In this document: piece after piece, positions 21,807 through 30,992 of the stretch
How positions within the stretch are numbered: position 1 is the stretch's first letter
How the letters are laid out: each line of letters begins with the position of its first letter
DNA from: Adiantum capillus-veneris
Taxonomy: Eukaryota > Streptophyta > Polypodiopsida > Polypodiales > Pteridaceae
NCBI GenBank assembly: GCA_014529385.2
Contig: CM043947.1
Span: 126,272,891-126,332,890 of the forward strand
Direction of reading: 5' to 3'
Length of the DNA stretch: 60,000 bases
The notes under the pieces: model-generated
Told to the model about the DNA's origin: nothing
Databases searched by the model: none
Seen by the model: the letters and a program-made list of their open reading frames with translations, nothing else
Program-made: the position numbers and the translations under genes

Positions 21807-22924
21807 GACTTTAGTATGGCATACGAGATTCCAGATCCTGCTTCCATGAGTGCAGATGCATTCATGGGCTTCGTTACACGGATGACGCCTGCTCAGATGG
21901 CAGAGGCTTCTCAGTACTGGGTAGCCAGAGGCACGGGTACTACGCCTCCGGGCTTCACACCCGAGGGTCCGACGCCTAGGGGGGGGACGCCTATGGGTAC
22001 GACGCCTTCTTCTCCCATCACGGCCGCTTCGACACATAGGGGTGGGGCAGAGGCGGGTACGTCCTCATCTCCGCACCACAAGCGCACTCGCCGATCTCGG
22101 CGATCGTCAGGTGGAGGTGGTGGTTGCTGTGGAGGAGGATCCACAGATGCTTCGACCCCTGCTCGCTCACGACCCCCGTCTTACCTAGGCACACCTCTCG
22201 ACACACCTCTTGGCACACCTCGGACACTTTGGGGGGCACACGATCCTAGTGCCTCCAAGCTCTATACTGTACGGGGAGATGGTTCTGTTGACATGGATAG
22301 AGTCGGGACTGAGATGCGACAACGGATTCGCCAGCTCTTGGAGCTGCTGTTTTCGACTAGCATTCTAATGTCTTGGGATCAGCAAGAAAAGAAAAAAGTC
22401 ACTTACATAGTGGAGACCATCCTGAGAGAGTACCAGCCTGCTCTGGGTTCTTCCGTTGTTTCGGCGCGGTGGATCAAGGGTGTTGCACGGGACACCATCA
22501 AACATCGACGACATGCAGCTCGGAAGGCTTTCAGGAACGGCTCGTTTAAGCCTTCGGGCATCCCACACGAGACGTGACTGCAGATCAGGGAGGATGAGCG
22601 GACAGTGGCCATGCGGTTCAGACAGCAACGTGAGGCCGCGCAGGTACGACAGATGACTAGGGGGATATCTCATCTTGGCAGCGGAGGCTTCGACACCTTT
22701 CGCTATGAGTTTGTGAGTTTCTAATCTAATTTTAACTATGGCGTTTTTTAAAACGCGATGAATCATGTATTCGTATTACTTTGATTTTTGTATAAACGCA
22801 GAATCTTGCGATGCATCGAGCTCCATCACGCGAGGAGGAGTCAGATGGATATCGCAGAGGTATCTATGAAGTACTGAATGATCTTGAAGCTTCAGGAGAG
22901 CCTGTAGACTGGGAGGCCTTATAG
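21807..22924 (+). pseudogene. CACTA TnpA-like protein (Ptta/En/Spm type)
   Basis: The exon opens after an acceptor at 21806. It encodes a low-complexity T/P/G-rich region (repeated GTTP, GTPL), an RRSRRSSGGGGG basic stretch, then a domain with RRHAARKAF and later SHLGSGGF. This resembles the Transposase_24/Ptta domain in which a K-rich helix precedes a T-GSKSF motif. An in-frame TGA at 22575-22577 interrupts it (probably from CGA). A clean 89-bp GT-AG intron (22713-22801) joins the last exon, which ends DWEAL-stop at 22922-22924. The 51.7-53 kb copy has the same architecture, which supports the gene model. TnpA binds subterminal repeats in En/Spm. Confidence 0.7.
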
Positions 22925-23139
22925 TCTCGCTGATCGCTTGAGGTGAGACGTTAATATGTGTGAGTTGATTTAATTAAGTCAGTATATGTGAAGTAATATC
23001 AATACTAATTTTGTGAGTTGTCCTATGTGCAGGTTGCGACGCCTAGTCATTAGTGGACCAGATTTCATCTATATGCTTTGTGAGACACAGACACGCTTCT
23101 GTGTCTCTTTTTTCTACAAACAGTTAGTGTTCAGACAGT

Positions 23140-23370
23140 TATTGTTTCCCTTATGGTTATGATTATTGTCATTGTCATTGTATAAACAGTTATTGTTTCT
23201 TTTTCTGGTTATGCTTATGGTTATTGTTAATTTTGTTTATGGTTATGGTTATTTTTATTATGGTTTTGATCAAAGTGGTTATAGCCGGTTATGGTTATGG
23301 TTCGTTATGGTTATGCTTTTAAGTTATGGATATGCTTTTAAGTTATGGCTATGCTTTTCAGTTGGTACGG
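23140..23370. repeat. TTATGG-rich low-complexity tract
   Basis: Irregular repeats of GGTTATGGTTATG and ATGCTTTTAAGTTATGG in the 3' part of CACTA element A. Tyr/Gly/Phe-rich frames over it are artefacts. Confidence 0.8.
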
Positions 23371-23639
23371 TTGTCTTTCATTGGCCTTAAATCTCATGTG
23401 AGATCCTACATGGATAGCATGTAGGAGGCGTATACATGATATGGTTTTGTTTGAAAAGTTTATGTAAAAACAAAGGGAACTTTGCCGAAATTTTTGCGCG
23501 TGGGAGCATGGTTGATATTTTGGTGCTGCTCGCTTTCTTGGGCAGAGGGCAGGAAGTCTGGCTGTGGTTGTGTCCATCTTTTAACTGGGCACAGACCAGG
23601 CTACCTGCCCTTTGCCCAAGATTTTTTTTTTTTGCTATG

Positions 23640-23715
23640 TGCGTCGCTATCCGCGTCGCTAATAGCGAATGGTTTCACAGCGATGCGTATAACGACGGGC
23701 ATAACGACCTGGTAT
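23640..23715 (+). repeat. Right subterminal repeat cluster of CACTA element A
   Basis: Several GCGTCGCTA/ATAACGACG/AGCGATGCG words occur here, matching those near 18120-18240 and 53530-53700. The outer terminus that should follow is missing. Confidence 0.7.
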
Positions 23716-23814
23716 CCTGACACGGGGTCCGCAACGCTGAGACTTGCAACCTGTTTCCTGCTACCTTTGCTACTTCTTGAATCCGCAGGTCCATTAAACT
23801 CGCTCATACTAATG

Positions 23815-23842
23815 TTCAAGTGGGTGCTAGCACCCACTTGAA
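23815..23842. repeat. Perfect 28-bp palindrome
   Basis: TTCAAGTGGGTGCT is followed immediately by its exact reverse complement, with no spacer. A TG/GA compound microsatellite follows at 23850-23930. Confidence 0.95.
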
Positions 23843-23847
23843 AATTA

Positions 23848-23849
<2 letters not shown>

Positions 23850-23931
<82 letters not shown>
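23850..23931. repeat. TG/GA compound microsatellite
   Basis: A TG tract runs directly into a GA tract. Confidence 0.95.
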
Positions 23932-23933
<2 letters not shown>

Positions 23934-24238
23934 TGCATATTGTCTGGTAGGTCGCACAGTGTACATGTGTTTGCTACCCGCAGCAGATGCCTTGCGCACC
24001 ATCTCCCTCCCTGCAGTAGATGCTTACCCTAGTTGCAATTGCCATCTTCATTTTAGTATGCAGCGGGGTGTCCCATCTCATCCTTTGCTTTTTTATTTGG
24101 ATAATCGACAGCACATCTGTTGCATGTGCCGCTCATTGCCATAGCTATGAGTAGGGATATGGAGAATGTGCTTGGTCTCTCCTCAGACTCGGGAAGCGTC
24201 ACTATTGCTGCCTTGTGCACTGTCATCATTGCACTTGA

Positions 24239-24642
24239 ACCTATCCATGCTCATTATTATTGATTGGCCTTTTTTGCATACCGGAGTCTCCAAGATGGCT
24301 GACAAAAACCAGCCACATCGGTGCTTTGAAAGCTGCATTGATTGCGCTTAGAGGAAAACATTGTGATGTTAGCCAGGAGCTGTATGAGATAGAAGATGGT
24401 GTGGAATATTCACAAGCACAAGGAAAGGTTAAGGTGACTGATGACCTTTTTCAGCAACAATATAGAAAACCTCTTATTGTTGGAGTTGGACTCCTTCGTC
24501 TGCTGCAGTTAGTAGGTGTCAATGCTCTCCTTCAATTCAATGCTCAAGTGGAGTTCACAGGATCATTTGTTATCTTTGCCGGGATGTGTGCAATTACACT
24601 TGTATTTGAGGCATTGCGAGTTCCTAAAACGAAGGGGAAAAC
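24239..24642 (+). pseudogene. ERD6-like sugar transporter remnant (MFS)
   Basis: An open frame contains IGLFCIPESPRWL, the conserved PESPRWL signature after transmembrane helix 6 of sugar porters. It continues with ALIALRGK, DVSQE, DLFQQQYRKPLIVGVGL and a degraded QLVGVNALLQF block, then FVIFAGMCAITLVF and VPKTKGKT (the PETKG motif after the last helix). ERD6-like proteins of plants have these blocks in this order. Here about 130 residues between helix 7 and helix 12 are missing. Exons that are normally split are continuous. The 5' half is absent and the 3' end is cut by a copia LTR at 24643. I infer a truncated retrocopy or captured fragment, not a working transporter. Confidence 0.75.
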
Positions 24643-24869
24643 TGTTGGAATTAGGGTTGCAGAGAAACACACACAGCTTGGAAAAGACGAAGGAAGCTCA
24701 AGGCACACAATAGAGAGTGTGTTACTTAGTGTGCAATGGAAAGACAGATAGCCCTAGAGTGATGGGCGTATATACAATGCACGAGGGAAAAAACGTCCTA
24801 AAGAGGGGAAAAATGCCCCGGCGGTCCTAGTGTGTTCACACACATCACTACCACATGTATATGGTAACA
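24643..24869 (-). repeat. Copia copy A 3' LTR (227 bp)
   Basis: On the plus strand it runs from TGTTGGAATTAGGG to CATGTATATGGTAACA, the reverse complement of the LTRs at 45517 and 50464, with the same length. Confidence 0.95.
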
Positions 24870-24944
24870 AATCTCCCCTGGAGTGATGTGGTCAACGAGA
24901 GCTGGCACATGAGTAAAGGGAAGTGCCATGTCCTGAGGACATGA

Positions 24945-26825
24945 TCAGTCCACAAAGGGGAGTAAGCCCAAAGCTTTGCGGAAAGCTTCAAGCTTCTCAC
25001 GAGACAATGCCTTTGTGAAAAGATCTGCAAGGTTTTCCTGTGTTGGCACATAAGCCAAGGTGATCTCTCCTGTTGAGATCCTCTCCCTGACATAGTGGTA
25101 ATGCACCTCAATGTGCTTTGTGCGAGCATGAAAAATTGGGTTTCTCGCAATTGCCAATGTGCTCTGACTGTTAGTGTAGATAGTGTGCGGCAGTGTCCTG
25201 TCCAACACCCAAATCAGCCATAAGGCGTCTGAGCCACCGTAGCTATGAAGACTGCCGTGTACTCAGCCTCACAACTCGAAGTGGCCACAATAGGTTGCTT
25301 CTTGCTCAACCATGATATACATGAACTGCCAAGCATAAAAAAAAAACCACTTGTGGACACTCGCGTGTCAAAAACAACCAGCCCAATCTGAGTCCGAAAA
25401 TCATGTAAGTCTGGCGGCAATGATCCCCCCTTGGGATAAAACAAGCCAAGATGTAAAGTGCCACTAAGGTAGCGGAAAATCCTCTTAACAGCCTGCCAAT
25501 GCGTAGACCCAGGGCTATGCATAAATCTGCTGACCTGTGAGACTGCAAACTGAATATCCGACCTCGTTTTGTATACATAAATGAGGCGCCAACATCAGTT
25601 TGGTAACTGAGTGACATCAGCAGGATCGCCAGTATCATGTAGACTCCACTTCAAACCTGTTTCCATGGGAGTGGCAATAGGTTTGCAATCCTCAAGTCCA
25701 AAATTACATGGCAATGTCTGTATGTAACTTTTCTGACACAGGGAAATACCACCATCACATTGCTTAAACTGTATACCCAAGTAATGATGCAACAACCCCA
25801 AATTTTTCATCTTGAAAGTAACATTCAAATTAGAATTAAATTCAGCAATATGTCTCTCGTTTGGTCTAGTGATCAACAAATTATCGACATAAAGAACCAC
25901 AATGAGAAGTACATCACCCTCACGCTTTACATACAATGTGCTTTCTATTGGACTGCTACGAAAGCCTCGTTTGACCAAGTGAGTGTCAGCTTTCTCATAC
26001 CAAGCATGAGGAGATTGCTTCAACCCATACAAAGACTTCTTACATCTGCACACTGTGTCCTCTTGTCCTTTTATGACAAAACCACGAGGTTGCATTCCAA
26101 AAACTTCCTCAAATATGTCACCATTCGAGAAAGCAGTAACAATGTCTGATTGATGTACATCCCAACCAAAATGAGTTGCCAATGCACATAGAAAATGCAC
26201 AATAGTCATACGACAAGTGGGAGCAAAGGTCTCTTCATAATCTATGTCTTTTTGCTGTGCATAACCCTTTGCAACAAGTCGAGCCTTATGGCGATCGATC
26301 TCACCATCCGGCTTGCGTTTCAAGTTGTAAACCCACTTCGTACCAATGGCCTTTTTGCTAGGAGGCAAATCACATAAAGTCCATGTGTCATTTTCTATAA
26401 GTGCATCATATTCTAATTGCATGGCAACCATCCAATTTTCTGAATTCTATGATGCTTCAAAAGACAGAGGCTCCACAACATCATGTAGCTAGACACAACC
26501 AAAGCATAACAATCTGATGCATAAGATGCATGGCGAGAGCCTGAACGAGTACGACTAGACAAAGGTGCATCCAATTTATTGTCACACAAAGTATGCACCA
26601 GCCATTTTGGCATACCTCTAGCTTGCTCATTTTCAGCCCTTTCCTCATCAAGTACATCATGTACATCTGCATCAGTAATAGGCTGATTTGTAACATTTTC
26701 AGAAACCCCCATAGGTAGTACATTTGCCTCATTGGAACTTACATTCCTATTTCCACCCTGAAAAGAGGCAACAAAGTGTCATAAATATCCTGTGAGCTTA
26801 CATTACTATCTCTAGTACATGACAG
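24945..26825 (-). pseudogene. Copia copy A: RNase H and reverse transcriptase half
   Basis: On the minus strand, frame 26431-25595 carries the copia RT. It includes KAIGTKWVYNLKRKPDG, HKARLVAKGYAQ, GLKQSPHAWYEK and LYVDNLLIT, where the catalytic YVDD box reads YVDN. RNase H follows with VATSSCEAEYTAV and YTNSQSTLA (catalytic D changed to N in YTDSQ), ending at LLPFVD-stop. Several frameshifts separate the pieces. The upstream half of this element lies at 37130-39512, displaced by the gypsy insertion. Confidence 0.9.
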
Positions 26826-28904
26826 TGAGGGCGAGCTTTTTGAAATGGGGCCTCTAAACCCAAACCAATGGGCCTACCCTCACAAAATGTTCGTAAAGAG
26901 GTACGCACACTACTTGGGGCACCACCTTCTTTTGGGAGTGGAGAAGGAAACCAATCAAAATAACACTTGCAATCACCCACTCAAGCAACACACTTTGAAA
27001 ACCCCCTTACTCTATATACACTTTGGACACTTGAACACCATCAACGATTATGCAACCCAATGCCGTGCATCAAAATGAAATATGCAATTTGTGGAATAGC
27101 ATTCACCTTCTCCCCATAAGAATACCCATAATACATCCAAACTCTTCCTCTCTCAAGCACTCATCAAAAAATCATGCGCACAAGACTTGCCTCTCAAACA
27201 CACAAGAGAATCACTTACATCAAACTAACACACTTTGCATAGAGAGCTCATCTCCATCTATGCAATGCCGTGACACAAATAAAATCACCATGAGAGGTAG
27301 CCACATGCATATGTAAAGAAGCAAAAGAGAGATGGAGTGAGAAATTTCTTTAGACCAATTGAATAAGTGTGGAGAAACAAACCAATGGTAAATTGAGAAT
27401 AGAACACTTACTTGATTTCTCGCACACCTTTTAAGGGGAGGACAGAGGCTGGCTAACCATCACGAATTGCGACACTCGAAAGTTTTGAAGATGATTTCAT
27501 GATCATTAACATAACCATGAGAGAGATCATGATGTATTTACAAGTTATTGAGGTGCTACAAATGATTTATTGGGTTGATGGAGTAAGAGATTGTAGAATG
27601 GAAAGAGTGGAGAATAGAGTTTGCACTTCCTCCAAAGAGGAGGGTTAGGAGGGAGGATGTGAAAGAGGGAGAGTTGGGGTTTTCTCTACTATTGATCAAG
27701 AAACAACATGAAGTTGAAAATATAGGTGTGTGTCCTTGAGTCTCTCCAAGGGGGGCTATTTATAGTTGTGTAGGAGTGGGATTATGCTACACTTAATTAG
27801 AGTAAGTGATTAGACCTAATTGAGTGTCCTTTGACCACTCATTGAATATTGGACATAAAAGGGACTATTTATTCACCAAAAATATCATTTTAGACCGTGA
27901 AGGCTCCATAGGGATGCATAATGTAGGTGGGCCCCACCATGAGGCCCTACGGGTGGCTCCTGCGGGGTATCTCAACTTGTCTGTCTTGGTATTTAGAAAG
28001 CATCTTTAGGTTGGTCCCATCACATGCAAGTGACCTTGAACACTCATTGCTCTTCTAGAAGATGAGTAGGGGAAAAATAAGATCTCACCCTCTTGATTTA
28101 CTTGATTTACAGTTCCCTTTTGCTGCGAATCTGACAGATTTACACTATTTTGACCATAACTTTTTACCTGTAGCTCGGAATGACATGCTTCAAAAGGCAA
28201 AATTGACCTTCTCAACATGTTTGATATGAATTTGAACTATTCTTCACGCCCATGCACCAAGGAATTCGGTTTGGAAGGTCCACACTAGGCTAGGGAACCT
28301 TTTGCTTCCAAGTCTTCTTGTATGGGCCCTTTGCTTGTATGCATCCAAGGGGAATCATGCTTTTTCAAAAGGCTATGATGCTTAAACAAATAGAGGAGGG
28401 CCCAATATTATTTTCTTGTGAAAAGAATATACAATTGGAGTTTTTTTGAAAGGAGAGAAACTATATGTATATTCTTAAGAGATATTGGGCCACCTATGTA
28501 GGGGGCATAGAAGACTTGTAGAGAGGGACCATAATCTTTGGTAAAGATAAGTGGAGAGTTGATTTCCATGGGAATTTATCTATATGGGGTGGAAGATGGA
28601 TATATTATTTTTCTACTACTAATTCACAAGAGGTAAGAAATTTTGGGGGTATATAGTTGGTTATTGTATGCTTATTCTATTTACAAAGCAAAAAAGAAAA
28701 GGGTGGCCGGTAATATAAATATATGACTAAGGTGACATTTTTGGGAAGAGTATAATGTATGTGTCGCCACAAAGGTTAAACGAAGAGGGGGAATTTACTC
28801 TAGATAACTTAATAGCGTAGAAAAATATATACACATATGAGGAAGAGGACGTTGAGTAGGCTGACAAATGTTGCATAAAAATGGTTACCATTTTATGCCA
28901 CTCA
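26826..28904 (-). repeat. Gypsy 3' LTR (2,079 bp)
   Basis: On the plus strand it runs from TGAGGGCGAGC to TTATGCCACTCA. It is nearly identical to 35051-37129. The small frames at 27050, 27824 and 28006 recur in the other LTR only because the LTR is duplicated. Confidence 0.96.
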
Positions 28905-28924
28905 TATTAGCCCTCCCCCAAGCC
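28905..28924 (-). promoter_or_regulatory. Gypsy polypurine tract
   Basis: On the minus strand GGCTTGGGGGAGGGCTAATA directly precedes the 3' LTR. This is the expected position and composition for the plus-strand primer. Confidence 0.8.
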
Positions 28925-29078
28925 TAGAGATATTCATATCTTTAGGAGGACGGTGTTGCTTCTTTTTCTTATTTTTTTTCTCTTTTTTTTTGTCATTTTT
29001 TCTTTTCCACTTTTTTTATATTTTAATTGGAGGAGTGTCATGCACTCTTTTACTACATTAGACCTGCTTTTCATTACC

Positions 29079-29453
29079 TCAATCCCATAAACCGGAGATG
29101 GGAGGGTTGCCTTGGGTATGTTCAAATTCCAAGGCTGGTTCTTCTTTGCACATCAAAGCTTTAAAAATAGGTGGAGCATTTGCCAAGCCGAAGGGAGCCA
29201 TGTCAATTTGGAGCTTAGACGATGTAGGCAGATGACTGCCTATCAACGGATTGATACGTTGAAAGTAGGGCTTTAATCTCCATCCATTGACTCTGGTCTT
29301 GTGGAGTTTTCCTGATAAATCTGCTAATCTGTAACTACCATTCCCAAACTTTGTTTTTATCATGAAAGGTCCCTCCCATCTTTGCAAAAACTTTTTGTCA
29401 AGTCGAGTATCAAGTCGGTTATCATAGCGAAGAATCAACATACCTTCCTTCAA
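29079..29453 (-). pseudogene. Gypsy integrase C-terminus with appended RT-like motif
   Basis: LRYDNRLDTRLDKKFLQRWEGPF and YRLADLSGKL-KTRVNGWRLKPYF (in pieces) are the C-terminal DNA-binding part of gypsy integrase, in frame with the domain upstream across a stop at 29547. After it the same frame continues into MAPFGLANAPPIFKAL. This strongly resembles the RT motif MPFGL-NAP--F-AL and does not belong at this position. It then runs to a stop at 29079. Confidence 0.75.
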
Positions 29454-29546
29454 TCCTTTCCCCTTGAGCTTCTTGTTGATTTTATCCCTTTGGCTTGTCG
29501 CTTTGGTGATGTAGTGATCAATGGACTCTTCTCTATCTAGTTCAAG

Positions 29547-30959
29547 TCATTGGAGATCTAAGATCCTTTCATGTAGAACCTCTTTTGGTTTTTTTGCCAC
29601 TCTTGCAAGAACGCGCAAGCTTGAGAGTTCTACCTCAATGGGGAGAAGTGCTTCCTGTCCATAAACTAGATGAAAAGGGGTGAATTGGGTAGATACCTTG
29701 AAAGATGTCCTATACGCCCAAAGAGCAGCCGTCAAATGGCGATCCCAATCATTAGGCCAGTCCACAACCTGCTTAGAAATGATCTTACATATCATTCCAT
29801 TCACTTTTTCCACCAATCCATTGCATTGAGGATAGTAGGGTGTGGAATGCAGGTGTTTCACTTTTAACCTCCTCAAGAGATCATTCAGAAGGTCAGCCCT
29901 AAAACCCGGGCCTCGATCTGATAAGATTTCTAGGGGTGTTCCAAACCTACTACAAATATGATAAAAAATAAACTTTGATACCTCTTCAGCTGTGATTTGG
30001 GTTGTGCTTGTTGCTTCCACCCATCGTGTCATGTAGTCAACACCCATGATGATGAAAACCTTCCCTGTAGAAGTACGAGGTAGGGGATCTATTGCATCCA
30101 CACCCCACTTTTCAAAAGGGCCATAAGATATTATTGGGACTCGAGGCTCATATGTTAGTCGTCTATCCCCAGAAATTTGGCATGGCTTACATGCCTTACA
30201 CCAATATTGGACATCACGATGTAAGCTCGGCCAAATAAACCCTGCTTGTAAAATCTTCCTACTTGTAATATCTTGAGAAAAGTGACCACCATAGACATCA
30301 TCATGACATGAAAGAAGAATTTTCTCTATCTCTTGCACACCTGGTACTCTCCTCAAGACCAAATCTTTCCCTTTGTGATATAAATCATCCCGGATCAACT
30401 GGTAAGGTGTGGCCTTCTTAACTAGTCTATGTCTTTGCACCTTGTCTAAGTGTTTGGGACACTCACTTGCTTGTAGAAAGAAGATAATGTCTTTTAGCTC
30501 CTCTTGACCTTGATATTTGGGTTCATATAGTTTCACACCTCCTACCGCCATTTGAAGCTTTTCATTTGCGAGTAAGTCTGCTTCCTTGTTATGAGTTCTC
30601 ACAATGTGTTGTACCTGTGTTGCTTTAAAACCCTTCATCAAAGCTCTTACACTACTAAGCCACTCAAACAATGTACGATTCTTGCACCTCCAAGTCCCTT
30701 GGATTTGCCTGACCACTAGCAAAGAATCACCTTTTATAATAAGTCTTTGTATGCCTAATTCTTTGCATTCTTCTAACCCAAGGGTTAGAGCAGCATACTC
30801 AGCCTCTTTGTTAGAGTGAACACTGGGTAGAGTGATACCTTTTCTAACCATTACCTCCTTTTGTGGGTTCAAAATGATGATTCCCCCTTCTGCTTTGTCT
30901 TGTTGGCGTTGATAAGCTCCGTCAAAGCATAAAGTATGGGCATTATCAATCTCCTTCAC
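29547..30959 (-). CDS. Gypsy second RNase H and integrase
   Basis: Residues 1-140 form an RVT_3-type (plant/archaeal) RNase H. FDGA, KEAEYAAL, KGDSLLV and HNKEADLLAN supply the D-E-D-D active-site acids. A linker leads to integrase: HDDVYGGHF and CKACKPC make the H-H-C-C zinc site, and WGVDAIDPL, LSDRGPGF and NGLVEKVNG carry the three catalytic acids. LWAYRTS and LVYGQEALLPIE follow. The frame is the same as the RT ORF upstream, separated by one TGA at 30993, and as the C-terminal piece downstream, separated by a stop at 29547. It is part of the pol polyprotein rather than an independent gene. All catalytic residues appear present. Confidence 0.9.
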   Translation of the reverse strand: MKEIDNAHTLCFDGAYQRQQDKAEGGIIILNPQKEVMVRKGITLPSVHSNKEAEYAALTLGLEECKELGIQRLIIKGDSLLVVRQIQGTWRCKNRTLFEWLSSVRALMKGFKATQVQHIVRTHNKEADLLANEKLQMAVGGVKLYEPKYQGQEELKDIIFFLQASECPKHLDKVQRHRLVKKATPYQLIRDDLYHKGKDLVLRRVPGVQEIEKILLSCHDDVYGGHFSQDITSRKILQAGFIWPSLHRDVQYWCKACKPCQISGDRRLTYEPRVPIISYGPFEKWGVDAIDPLPRTSTGKVFIIMGVDYMTRWVEATSTTQITAEEVSKFIFYHICSRFGTPLEILSDRGPGFRADLLNDLLRRLKVKHLHSTPYYPQCNGLVEKVNGMICKIISKQVVDWPNDWDRHLTAALWAYRTSFKVSTQFTPFHLVYGQEALLPIEVELSSLRVLARVAKKPKEVLHERILDLQ

Positions 30960-30992
30960 TTTGAACTGTTTTGAGCCTTCCTCTCTTTGTAG

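Larger units (their letters stand above)
18087..23735 (+). mobile_element. CACTA (En/Spm) element A, 3' terminus lost
   Basis: The left end is CACTACAACACTAAACG at 18087, followed by subterminal copies of a TCGACG/TATACGCG motif. The interior carries a TnpD-like Transposase_21 gene and a TnpA-like gene in the order known for plant CACTA elements. A second cluster of GCGTCGCTA-type subterminal motifs at 23640-23715 marks the right subterminal region. No TAGTG end follows it, so the right terminus has been lost. The 5' part is expanded by microsatellites. The element is defective: it has a premature stop in TnpA and a damaged intron donor in TnpD. Confidence 0.85.

Noticed and set aside
24160-24355. 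A short frame at 24166-24351 overlapping the transporter remnant
   Set aside because: It is a shadow of the ERD6-like frame and lacks the transporter motifs.
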